Assembly: GCA_040901445.1 (NCBI GenBank)
Contig: JBBDYQ010000001.1
Span: forward strand, 124,001 to 188,000
DNA length: 64,000 nucleotides
Source of the DNA: Thermoleophilaceae bacterium
GTDB lineage: Bacteria > Actinomycetota > Thermoleophilia > Solirubrobacterales > Thermoleophilaceae
Direction: 5' to 3'
The notes under the pieces: generated by a model
What the model saw: only the letters and a program-made list of their open reading frames with translations
What the model was told of the DNA's origin: nothing
The model's database searches: none
Shown: one piece after another, positions 15,112 through 22,716 of the stretch
Position numbering within the stretch: the first letter of the stretch is position 1
Layout: each line of letters opens with the position of its first letter
Made by a program: the position numbers and the translations under genes

Positions 15112-17328
15112 ATGACGCACCGCCAGCGACAGATGCGGCGCCGCCGGAGGCGTGGCCGTGGACGAGGAACCCTCCTCAGCGTGGGTGTGGTGGGCCTGCT
15201 CGTGGTGGTCGCGGCGATGTCCGGCGTGGGCTACATCGTGGCCATCGCCGCCACCGCCCCGGACCTCGACGAGCTCCAGCCCATCGACAAGGGGGCCACA
15301 TCCGTGATCTACGCGGCCGACGGCTCGCGGCTGGGCTACGTGCAGTCGGACATCATCCGCGACCCGATCGCGTGGCGGGACATGCCGATCGAGCTCAAGC
15401 GCGCCACGGTGGCCATCGAGGACGAGCGGTTCTACGAGCACGAGGGCGTGGACTACGAGTCGATCGTGCGCGCCGCGATCAAGAACGTCGAGTCCGGCAA
15501 GAGCCTCCAGGGCGGCTCCACGATCACCCAGCAGCTCGTGCGCGCCCTCTACATCAAGGACCCCGAGCGCGACCTCAACCGCAAGATCCGCGAGGCCAAG
15601 CTGGCCTCCGAGCTCGAGCAGAAGCGCTCCAAGCGCTGGATCCTGCGCGAGTACCTGAACTCGGTCCCGTTCGGCACCGTCAAGGGCCGCACCGCCGTCG
15701 GCATCGCGGCGGCGGCGTCGGTGTTCTTCGGCAAGCGCCCGGAGCGGCTCGAGCTGCACGAGGCGGCTCTGCTCGCCGGCCTGCCACAGGCGCCCTCGCA
15801 GTACAACCCGTTCCGCAACCCCACCGCCGCCATCGAGCGCCGCAACGAGGTGCTCCAGGCGATGGTGGACAACGGCCACATCTCGCCGGGACGCGCCGAG
15901 CGGGCCATGGCCGAGGAGCTCGGGCTCAACCCCGGTCGCCGCTACACCAGCCGCCGCGAGCCGTACTTCTTCGACTTCGTCCAGGAGCTGCTGATCGAGG
16001 AGTACGGGGTCAACGTGTACCGCCAGGGCGGGCTCAAGATACACACGACGATCGATCCCGATCTGCAGAAGGCGGGCAAGGAGGCCATCGACTCGCGCCT
16101 GAACCTGCCCGGCGACCCCAGCGGCGCGGTCATCGCCATCGACCCGTCCAACGGCCACATACGGGCGATGGCCAACAGCGGCAGCTACAGCGACCGCACC
16201 TTCAACCTCGCCGGGCAGGGGCATCGCCAGCCCGGCTCGGCCTTCAAGACGATGGCGCTGGTCACCGCGCTGCGCCAGGGCGTGAACCCGCGCTCCACCA
16301 CCTACGTCTCGAAGAAGCTGGACCTCCAGATCCCGGGCTATGGCAACTGGAGCGTCTCGACGTACGACAACTCATACGGCGGGCGCATGGACCTCGTGCG
16401 GGCCACGCTGAAGTCGGACAACACCGTCTACGCCCAGCTCGCGCTCGACCTGGGGCCCGAGAACGTGGCGGAGACCGCGCACCTGCTGGGCATCAAGTCC
16501 AAGCTCGACTCGGTTCCGTCGGAGACGCTCGGCGGCCTCACCAGGGGCGTGTCCCCGCTGGAGATGGCCTCGGCGTACGCCACCCTCGCGGCCGGCGGCA
16601 TGCGCTCCGAGCCCAAGGCCATCACGAAGGTGGAGTTCCCGGACGGCAAGTCGGACGAGCTCGGCGAGCCGGAGCGCAAGCGGGTGATCTCCGACGGCGT
16701 GGCATACGAGGCCACGCGGATCCTGCAGCAGAACGTGCAGAGCGGCACCGGCGGCAACGCGCAGATCGGCTGCCCGGCCGCCGGCAAGACCGGCACCACC
16801 GACAACTTCGCGGACGCGTGGTTCGTGGGCTACACGCCCGAGCTCGCCACCGCGGTCTGGGTGGGCTATCCGAACGCGCGCAAGCCGATGCGGGGCGTGC
16901 ACGGGATCAACGTGGCCGGGGGGACCTTCCCCGCTCAGATCTGGGGCGGCTTCATGAACTACGCCAAGGGCAGCTTCTGCGGCGGCTTCGCGCAGCCGAG
17001 CGAGCCGGTGCAGTTCAAGCCGTTCTTCGGCAAGTACTCGAGGACGGGCACCTCATCCGACCGTGACTACAGCTACACGCAGCCGCAGCGGCAGCAGGGC
17101 CAGGGCAACGAGAACGGCGGGACGTCGCCCGACGACGGGGGCGAGGACTTCGACCCGCGCCTGTACGAGTCGCCGCCGCAGGACGAGCCCGAGTCGCCGC
17201 CCGAGCGCGACCGCGGCAATGGAGACGGCAACGGGCGCGGCAATGGCAACCGCGGCGGTGAGGACGGTGGCGGCCCGGTGGACGGCGGCCCGGGCGGCGG
17301 TGCCCCGGCCGCGCCCGGAGACGCCTAG
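15112..17328 (+). CDS. Class A penicillin-binding protein
   Basis: This 738-residue bifunctional enzyme polymerises glycan strands and cross-links peptides in peptidoglycan. A very arginine-rich N-terminus precedes a membrane helix near residues 21-46. The GT51 domain has EDERFYEHEGVD (catalytic Glu near 103), GGSTITQQLVRALY and LLAGLPQAPSQYNP. The transpeptidase domain has the active serine S376 in SAFK, S435 in SDN and K559 in the KTG triad. The last 90 residues are a glycine-, asparagine- and proline-rich tail, probably disordered. It is followed 12 bases later by an MptB-like gene. Confidence 0.95.
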   Translation: MTHRQRQMRRRRRRGRGRGTLLSVGVVGLLVVVAAMSGVGYIVAIAATAPDLDELQPIDKGATSVIYAADGSRLGYVQSDIIRDPIAWRDMPIELKRATVAIEDERFYEHEGVDYESIVRAAIKNVESGKSLQGGSTITQQLVRALYIKDPERDLNRKIREAKLASELEQKRSKRWILREYLNSVPFGTVKGRTAVGIAAAASVFFGKRPERLELHEAALLAGLPQAPSQYNPFRNPTAAIERRNEVLQAMVDNGHISPGRAERAMAEELGLNPGRRYTSRREPYFFDFVQELLIEEYGVNVYRQGGLKIHTTIDPDLQKAGKEAIDSRLNLPGDPSGAVIAIDPSNGHIRAMANSGSYSDRTFNLAGQGHRQPGSAFKTMALVTALRQGVNPRSTTYVSKKLDLQIPGYGNWSVSTYDNSYGGRMDLVRATLKSDNTVYAQLALDLGPENVAETAHLLGIKSKLDSVPSETLGGLTRGVSPLEMASAYATLAAGGMRSEPKAITKVEFPDGKSDELGEPERKRVISDGVAYEATRILQQNVQSGTGGNAQIGCPAAGKTGTTDNFADAWFVGYTPELATAVWVGYPNARKPMRGVHGINVAGGTFPAQIWGGFMNYAKGSFCGGFAQPSEPVQFKPFFGKYSRTGTSSDRDYSYTQPQRQQGQGNENGGTSPDDGGEDFDPRLYESPPQDEPESPPERDRGNGDGNGRGNGNRGGEDGGGPVDGGPGGGAPAAPGDA

Positions 17329-17340
17329 CCCGCAACCTCG

Positions 17341-18618
17341 ATGAGGGGTCTCGTCGCGCTGGCGGGGCTCTGCCTCGTCTACGTCGCACTCGCCGCGCTG
17401 TGGGCCGAGCCGGGCTCGGACGTGGTGCTCGCCACGGCGGGCGGGTCGCCGGACTGGCTGCTGGGACCGCTGCGCTTCGCCGGCCTCCCTTTTGCGGATG
17501 GCTCCCTCTCGGGCCCGCTGTTCTATGCGGGGCTGTGGCTCGCACTGCTGCTGTACGGCGCGGTGCTGCTGCGCTCGGCCGACATCTCCCGGCGCGTGGC
17601 CTTCGGCTCGATCGCCGCCCTCCACGGGCTGTTCCTGCTGGCGCCGCCGCTGCTCTCGCAGGACGTGTTCTCCTACATCGCCTACGCGCGGCTCGGAGTG
17701 GAGCACGGCCTGGGCCCGTACACCCATGCCCCGCTCGACATCCCGCTCGACCCGGTCTTCCCCTTCGCGGGGTCCAAGGACGCCGTGTCCGTCTACGGGC
17801 CGGTGTTCACGCTGCTCACCTACCCGCTCTCCCCGCTCGGCGTGCCGGGCGCGCTGTGGGTGTTGAAGGTGGTGGCGGCCCTCGCCTCGCTCGGGGTGGT
17901 GGCGCTCGTGTGGCGCGGCTGCGAGCGGCGCGGGCGCGATCCGGTGGCGCCGGCGCTGTTCGTGGGCCTCAACCCGCACGTGCTGGTGCACGTGGTGGGA
18001 GGAGCGCACAACGAGGCGCTGGTCATGCTCGCTGCGATGGGGGGCGTGGTGCTGTTCGTCGCGGGCAGCGAGCGGGCGGGGCCCGCCGTGGCCACCGCGG
18101 CGGCAAGCCTCAAGGCGTCCGCCGGGCTCGTGGTGCCGTTCCTCGTGCTGGGGGCGCGCTCCTGGGCGCGCGCGCTCGCGGCGGCCGTGGCCGCGGCGGT
18201 GGCGATCGCCCTGGTCGCGCTGGCCGGCTTCGGCGCGGACGCGCTTGATGCGCTCGGCCTCCTCAGCTCCAACCAGGAGCGCACGTCGCGCTTCAGCTTC
18301 CCCTACAAGACCGCGGAGCTGCTGGGCACGATCCTCCCCGGCGAGCGGCTGGACTACCGCTCGGCGGTACGCGTCGCCTACGCCGCGGCCTTCGGCGGCG
18401 TGGCCCTGTGGCTGCTCCACCGCACCTGGCGCGGGCGCATCGACCCCGTGGCCGCGGCTGCCTGGACGACTGTGGCGATCCTGGTGGCCTCGGCCTGGCT
18501 CGTGCCCTGGTACGCACTCTGGCTGCTGCCGCTCGCGGCGCTGGTCGATGACCGCCGCCTCTGGATCGCCTCGTTCGGGCTCAGCGGCTGGATGCTGGCG
18601 ATCGCGGTCCCGCTGTAG
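17341..18618 (+). CDS. MptA/MptB-like polyprenol-phosphomannose mannosyltransferase
   Basis: This 425-residue polytopic protein (about ten helices) resembles the alpha-1,6-mannosyltransferases MptA/MptB, which use polyprenyl-phosphate mannose to elongate a mannan core outside the membrane. Typical features are SQDVFSYIAYARLG after the second helix, where Asp is the likely catalytic residue, then VYGPVFTLLTYPLS, and later NPHVLVHVVGGAHNEAL. It is the second gene of the PBP transcript and its 3' end overlaps the convergent flippase-like gene by 38 bases. The exact acceptor is not known. Confidence 0.82.
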   Translation: MRGLVALAGLCLVYVALAALWAEPGSDVVLATAGGSPDWLLGPLRFAGLPFADGSLSGPLFYAGLWLALLLYGAVLLRSADISRRVAFGSIAALHGLFLLAPPLLSQDVFSYIAYARLGVEHGLGPYTHAPLDIPLDPVFPFAGSKDAVSVYGPVFTLLTYPLSPLGVPGALWVLKVVAALASLGVVALVWRGCERRGRDPVAPALFVGLNPHVLVHVVGGAHNEALVMLAAMGGVVLFVAGSERAGPAVATAAASLKASAGLVVPFLVLGARSWARALAAAVAAAVAIALVALAGFGADALDALGLLSSNQERTSRFSFPYKTAELLGTILPGERLDYRSAVRVAYAAAFGGVALWLLHRTWRGRIDPVAAAAWTTVAILVASAWLVPWYALWLLPLAALVDDRRLWIASFGLSGWMLAIAVPL

Positions 18619-19603
18619 GCGGTGCCCCGCGGCGGCCGATCAGCGTGGCCACTCCGAGGTACACCAGCTCCGCCAGGGTCTGGAAGATGCGGAAGGCGAC
18701 CGCTATCGCGATCGCCACGCTCCCCGGCAGCACCACGTCCAGCGCCGCGGCGATCGTGGCGTCGCGCGTGCCCAGACCGGCGGGCACCACGAACGTGAGC
18801 ACGGCCACGCAGAAGCCCACCGAGTAGGAGGCGGCCACATACGGGAGGTCCTCCACCCCCACCGGGTGCAGCGCGGCGGCAAACGCGAAGAGGGAGACGC
18901 CCACCAGCAGCCACAGCATCACGTAGACGAGGACGAACCCGAGCACGCGCGAGAACGGCAGCGAGCGGGGCAGCGGCTCCCGGCCAAGCTTGCGCAGGCC
19001 CCGGTCGGCGAGCGGGTGGAAGACGCGCGGGTGCAGCGCCCCGAGCGCCAGCGGCACCAGGGCGAAGACCGCGAAGCGCGCGGGCACGTCCTCGAGCGGC
19101 GGCAGCGTGACCACGAAGTAGGACCCCACCACCACCGCGGCGGCCAGCGAGCAGCCCACCTCGTACACGACGCTGGCAAAGCAGGCCCGCTTGCCCACCC
19201 CGTGGCGCTCCGCGAGCACCAGCCGGCCGACGAGCGACAGCACGCTCGTGGGCACGTAGCGCGCCACCAGCGCCTTGGTGAAGACGGCATGGCCGGGCGC
19301 CGGGTCCAGGCGCTCGCCGAGCGAATGGAGGATCGCGAGCCAGGCCTGCCCGCTGGCCGCGTAGAAGAGCGCGGCGGACGCCACGGCCAGCGCGAGCCAG
19401 CCCGGCTCGAAGCGCCAGTCGTGGTCGGGCAGCTTCCCGAGCTGGGTGGCGAGGAAGACACCGACGAATGCCACCACGAGCACCACGACCACGGCCTTGA
19501 CCGCGCGCCCGCGGGGCGAGTCGCCGGAGCCGAGCTCGCCGATCCCCGCGGCTGCCCTGCCGGCGCGCTCGAGCAGCGTGGACGGCCGGGGGGCCTCAGG
19601 CAT
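18581..19603 (-). CDS. LPG synthase TM-domain (UPF0104/AglD-like) membrane protein
   Basis: This 340-residue protein has about eight hydrophobic helices and lacks a soluble catalytic domain. The pattern TKALVARYVPTSVLSLVGRLVLAERHGV and later PAGLGTRDATIAAALDVVLP fits the membrane domain of lysylphosphatidylglycerol synthase and the UPF0104 group, in which members may act as lipid flippases or AglD-like factors for polyprenyl glycolipids. It is next to MptB- and PIG-V-like enzymes that use polyprenyl-mannose, so a role in moving a lipid-linked sugar is a reasonable inference. A TAGAGT box 7 bases before the ATG points to a leaderless message. Confidence 0.78.
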   Translation of the reverse strand: MPEAPRPSTLLERAGRAAAGIGELGSGDSPRGRAVKAVVVVLVVAFVGVFLATQLGKLPDHDWRFEPGWLALAVASAALFYAASGQAWLAILHSLGERLDPAPGHAVFTKALVARYVPTSVLSLVGRLVLAERHGVGKRACFASVVYEVGCSLAAAVVVGSYFVVTLPPLEDVPARFAVFALVPLALGALHPRVFHPLADRGLRKLGREPLPRSLPFSRVLGFVLVYVMLWLLVGVSLFAFAAALHPVGVEDLPYVAASYSVGFCVAVLTFVVPAGLGTRDATIAAALDVVLPGSVAIAIAVAFRIFQTLAELVYLGVATLIGRRGAPPTAGPRSPASSR

Positions 19604-19610
19604 GTGGTGG

Positions 19611-19616
19611 ACTCTA
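19611..19616 (-). promoter_or_regulatory. Putative -10 box of the flippase-like gene
   Basis: Minus-strand TAGAGT ends 7 bases before the ATG at 19603. The divergent thiL GTG is at 19621, so two promoters share a gap of 17 bases. Confidence 0.45.
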
Positions 19617-19620
19617 GGGC

Positions 19621-20586
19621 GTGGCCGAGCTGGAGCTGATCGCGGCGATCGAGCGCATGCTGGGCGTGCGCGGCGAGCGGATGGTGCGCCCGCCGGGCGA
19701 CGACGCGGCCGTGGTGCGGGCCCGCCCGCTCGCCGTCACCTCGATCGACACCGTGGTCGAAGGCGTGCACTTCCACCTGGCCACCCACTCCCCCGCCGAC
19801 GTGGGCCACACCGCGCTCGCCACGGCGCTGTCGGACCTCGCGGCCATGGGCGCCGACCCCGGCGAGGCATACGTGGGCCTCACGCTGCCTCCGCACGTGG
19901 ACTCCGGCGGCGCCCTGGCGCTGGTGGAGGCCATGGAGGAGCTCGCCGCCCGCTGCGAGACCACGATCGCGGGCGGCGACGTCACGAGCGGGCCCGTGCT
20001 GAGCGTGACCGTGGCCGTGACCGGCTGGGCCGACGCCGAGGACGAGCTCGTGGGGCGCGACGGCGCCCGCCCACACGACCTGGTGGGCGTCACCGGCGAC
20101 CTGGGGGCGTCTGCCGCGGGATTGCTGGGGCTGCGCGGCACGGCGGCCCCGAACGAGGCGCTGGTGGCCCGCCACCTGCGCCCCGAGCCGCGGCTGGCGG
20201 CGGGCCGCGCGCTCGCGCGCGCGGGGGCGAGCGCGATGATCGACCTCAGCGACGGCCTGGCCACCGACGCGGGACACGTGGCGGCCCGCAGCGGTGTGGA
20301 GCTGGCGATCGGGCTCGGCGAGTTGCCGCTGGCGGCGGGCGTCGCCGAGGTGGCGCGGGACACGGGGCGCGAGCCATCCGAGCTCGCGGCCACGGGCGGC
20401 GGCGACTACGAGCTGCTCGTGACCTTCCCGCCGGAGGCGCGCGAGCGGGCAGAGGCCGCCGCGGCGTCCGCCGGCAGCGCGCTGACCTGGCTAGGAGAGG
20501 TCCGGGCTGGAGCGGGCGCGCAGCTTCTCGATGCTGCGGGGCACCCGGTCCGGCTCGCCGGCTTCGAGCATCTCCGCGAGGCGTGA
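19621..20586 (+). CDS. thiL: Thiamine-monophosphate kinase
   Basis: This 321-residue enzyme phosphorylates thiamine monophosphate to the pyrophosphate cofactor. It shows the ThiL/PurM fold blocks: [43 protein letters not shown], the [10 protein letters not shown] loop, [16 protein letters not shown] and the closing [11 protein letters not shown]. Acidic residues in the DD and SD motifs bind magnesium. It starts with GTG divergent from the flippase-like gene. Its last 96 bases overlap a small gene on the other strand. No other thi gene is nearby. Confidence 0.92.
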   Translation: MAELELIAAIERMLGVRGERMVRPPGDDAAVVRARPLAVTSIDTVVEGVHFHLATHSPADVGHTALATALSDLAAMGADPGEAYVGLTLPPHVDSGGALALVEAMEELAARCETTIAGGDVTSGPVLSVTVAVTGWADAEDELVGRDGARPHDLVGVTGDLGASAAGLLGLRGTAAPNEALVARHLRPEPRLAAGRALARAGASAMIDLSDGLATDAGHVAARSGVELAIGLGELPLAAGVAEVARDTGREPSELAATGGGDYELLVTFPPEARERAEAAAASAGSALTWLGEVRAGAGAQLLDAAGHPVRLAGFEHLREA

Positions 20587-20703
20587 GCCGAGGAACCAAT
20601 CGGTGCGGCCGCGCCGCACGATGGCTTCGGCGATCGCCTCCGCATCGATCACGTACTCCCCGCGCTCGAGGCGACGGGCAAGGTCGGGCTGGTGCTCGCT
20701 CAC
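20491..20703 (-). CDS. FlgM-like small protein
   Basis: This 70-residue protein contains [24 protein letters not shown], close to the C-terminal sigma-28-binding helix pattern of the anti-sigma factor FlgM (AIxxGxYxVDxxxIAxxxI). The rest, [22 protein letters not shown], is helical. No flagellar genes are in the window, so either the flagellar locus lies elsewhere or the protein serves another sigma factor. Its 3' end overlaps the tail of thiL by 96 bases on the opposite strand. It lies 43 bases downstream of the sortase reading frame on the same strand. The assignment is tentative. Confidence 0.55.
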   Translation of the reverse strand: MSEHQPDLARRLERGEYVIDAEAIAEAIVRRGRTDWFLGSRLAEMLEAGEPDRVPRSIEKLRARSSPDLS

Positions 20704-20746
20704 AGGGACGCTCCACTCCGCCTATCGGGTGGTGGGCACGGGGGCA

Positions 20747-21436
20747 TCACGAAGAGCGCCGCCCGCTAGAACGCCCGTCCACGGTGAGCTCCGATTCCAC
20801 CTGCCGGGCGAAGACGACGATCCGCTCGGCCGCGCTGTACTTGGGGTGGCACGCGGACAGCACGAGCCGGTCGTAGCTCACGCGCCGCACCACCTCGACC
20901 GCCGTCGGCGGCACGATCCGCGCGCCCTCGACGCGGTAGGTGAAGCGGCCGTAGGGCATCTCGACGGTGATCCGGTCGCCCTTCTCGAGCTTGTCGACCT
21001 CGTTGAATGGCGCGCCGTAGGTGGTGCGGTGGCCGGCGACCCCCACGGTGCCGCGCATGCCGGGCAGGGACGTCCGCGGGTAGTGCCCCGGGCCCTCGCG
21101 CAGCTCTCCGGCGTCGGTGCCCTCGACGATCACGCGGCTAACGCCGATGCCCGGGATGCGGATGCGCCCGATCGCGTCGCCCTCGTCCGTGCGCCGGCGC
21201 AGCGAGCGGGCCAGGAAGGCCAGTTTCTCGCGATCCTCGGCCAGCCGGGCCAGCGCCCGGGCCTCGGCGGCCGTCAGCCCGTCGAGGCGGTCGAGCTCGT
21301 CCTCCAGCGCAGCCTGTCGCAGCTCGGCGTAGATAGCCGAGAACGGCTCCTGCCAGGCCAGGGTGACCCCCACATCGGCGAGGAGGAGGACCCCGGCCGC
21401 GATCAGGACGGTGGACAGCCCTCGCAGCCAGCGCAT
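20747..21436 (-). CDS. Class E sortase
   Basis: This 229-residue membrane-anchored transpeptidase should attach or process surface proteins or pili. A single N-terminal helix (STVLIAAGVLLLADVGVTLA) anchors it. A helical spacer leads to the sortase barrel: IGRIRIPGIGVSRVIVEG, the catalytic His in TVGVAGHRTTYGAPF, the Cys in LVLSACHP and the Arg in AERIVVFA. The position of all three catalytic residues fits class E. Start ATG 21436 precedes the anchor; an in-frame GTG two codons earlier is possible. No LPxTG/LAxTG substrate gene is visible next to it. Confidence 0.88.
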   Translation of the reverse strand: MRWLRGLSTVLIAAGVLLLADVGVTLAWQEPFSAIYAELRQAALEDELDRLDGLTAAEARALARLAEDREKLAFLARSLRRRTDEGDAIGRIRIPGIGVSRVIVEGTDAGELREGPGHYPRTSLPGMRGTVGVAGHRTTYGAPFNEVDKLEKGDRITVEMPYGRFTYRVEGARIVPPTAVEVVRRVSYDRLVLSACHPKYSAAERIVVFARQVESELTVDGRSSGRRSS

Positions 21437-21451
21437 CGTCACTCTGACCTT

Positions 21452-21514
21452 AGAGGCTGTCTCAGAATCCCGCGTGTGCGGCTGGCATGCGCGGGGGGTT
21501 CTGAGACAGCCTCT
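21452..21514. repeat. 63-base palindrome after the glycosyltransferase gene
   Basis: A perfect 16-base inverted repeat, 21452-21467 (AGAGGCTGTCTCAGAA) and 21499-21514, continues with an imperfect CCCGCG/CGCGGG inner stem and a small loop. It begins at the stop codon of the glycosyltransferase on the minus strand and ends before the sortase gene. It may be a terminator, but the unusual arm sequence resembles transposon-terminal repeats, so a miniature mobile element is also possible. No second copy was seen in this window. Confidence 0.65.
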
Positions 21515-22716
21515 TACCCAGGAGGGCGCCCGGCCGAAGCAGGTCCGCCGCGGAGGCGGGCGTGGAGGTCGCGCAGCTCGGCCGCGGCCGAGGCCGGCGA
21601 GTGGCGGTCCCGTACGGAGTCGAACCAGGCGCGGGCGCGGTCGTGGGCCCGGGGGTCGGCCGCCAGACGCAGCACCGCGGCGGCCAGGGTGGCGGGCTCG
21701 GCGTCCGCGCACAGGACGCCGGCCTCGCCGCTCTCGAGCAACTCGACCGCGGCGTTGTCGGGCTCTTGCACGAGCACGGAAGGCAGCCCGTGGGCGGCCG
21801 CCTCGAGCACCACGAGCCCGAAGCCCTCGCGGGTGGTGGGCAGGACCAGTGCCCGCGCGCGCAGCATCGCCGCGCCCAACTCCTCCTCTCCCACGAAGCC
21901 GGGCACCTCCACCGCTCCCTCACCAAGCGCCGCGGCGGCGCTCTCCACGCGCTCCCGCTCGGGGCCGTCGCCGTACACCACGCCGCGCCAGGACGGGTCG
22001 TGGCGGCGCAGCTCCGCCACCACCGCCGGGAGCAGGTGCGCGCGCTTCTGCGGCACGAGCCGGCCCGCGAACAGCACGAGCGGCTCGCGGCCCTCGGCGC
22101 CGGCCCGCCCGGGCGGAGCGCCCGCCGGGGGGAACTCGGGGACCACCGTGGCGCGGCCCCCCAGACGGGCGGCGTGGAGTCGCGAGAACGTGACCGCGGC
22201 GTCTCCCGTGCGCATGGCCAGCCCCTGCACGAGCCGCCCGAGCGCGCCTCCGAGCCGGCCGCGGCGATCGCGCCAATCCTCCGGCGACAGCACCTCGTGC
22301 CAGTCGGCCACCAGTGCGGTGCGGCGATGCGGCAACAGCCCGACCCGCGCCGCCAGTATCGCCAGGCCCTGAGGAAACGAGCACACGTGCACGACCTCGT
22401 AACGCCCGCCATTCCAAAGCAGGTGACGGGCCAGGGCCAGCGGGAAGCCCAGCCGCCCACCGCGCCCGAGGCCCACGATCTCCACGCCCGAGGGGGTCAG
22501 GTCTTGCGATGCAGCAACAGAACTCGAGCCGAAGGCTCCTGGTGCTGCATTGCAAGACCTGACCCCCTCCGAGCCGCCGGAGACAGTCCGGCTCACCAGC
22601 GTCACGGGCTGCCCGTCCCGCCCCATCTCGGCCGCGATCGCCGCATACCACCGCTCCGCGCCGCCGATCGTGTGCGGCCACAGGTGGTCGTAGACGAGCG
22701 CGACGCGTCCGCTCAA
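21514..22716 (-). CDS. GT4-type glycosyltransferase with an in-frame palindromic insertion
   Basis: This 400-residue enzyme has the GT-B retaining glycosyltransferase layout. The N-domain begins VALVYDHLWPHTIGGAERWYAAIAAEMGRDGQPV. The C-domain has LVLFAGRLVPQKRAHLL, a GDGPERERVE segment and the donor-binding EGFGLVVLEAAAHGLPSVLV with the E-x7-E pair. Between residues 50 and 76 a stretch of low family character is encoded by an 80-base palindrome (22490-22569) that keeps the frame open. The TTG start overlaps the upstream stop as TTGA. Donor and acceptor are unknown; it follows an M28-like gene and precedes a sortase gene. Confidence 0.85.
   Translation of the reverse strand: MSGRVALVYDHLWPHTIGGAERWYAAIAAEMGRDGQPVTLVSRTVSGGSEGVRSCNAAPGAFGSSSVAASQDLTPSGVEIVGLGRGGRLGFPLALARHLLWNGGRYEVVHVCSFPQGLAILAARVGLLPHRRTALVADWHEVLSPEDWRDRRGRLGGALGRLVQGLAMRTGDAAVTFSRLHAARLGGRATVVPEFPPAGAPPGRAGAEGREPLVLFAGRLVPQKRAHLLPAVVAELRRHDPSWRGVVYGDGPERERVESAAAALGEGAVEVPGFVGEEELGAAMLRARALVLPTTREGFGLVVLEAAAHGLPSVLVQEPDNAAVELLESGEAGVLCADAEPATLAAAVLRLAADPRAHDRARAWFDSVRDRHSPASAAAELRDLHARLRGGPASAGRPPG
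22490..22569. repeat. 80-base REP-like palindrome inside a glycosyltransferase gene
   Basis: Arms 22490-22507 and 22552-22569 pair perfectly over 18 bases (GAGGGGGTCAGGTCTTGC against its complement). The stem then continues for about 12 more pairs with one G-T and one mismatch. The centre holds a separate GAGCC/GGCTC hairpin (22526-22538). GGGGTCAGGTCTTGC resembles the REP sequences that accompany REP-associated (RAYT) transposases in other genomes, as I remember them. It is read through in frame by the glycosyltransferase gene. A 17-base piece recurs in hemL (56859-56875). Confidence 0.8.
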
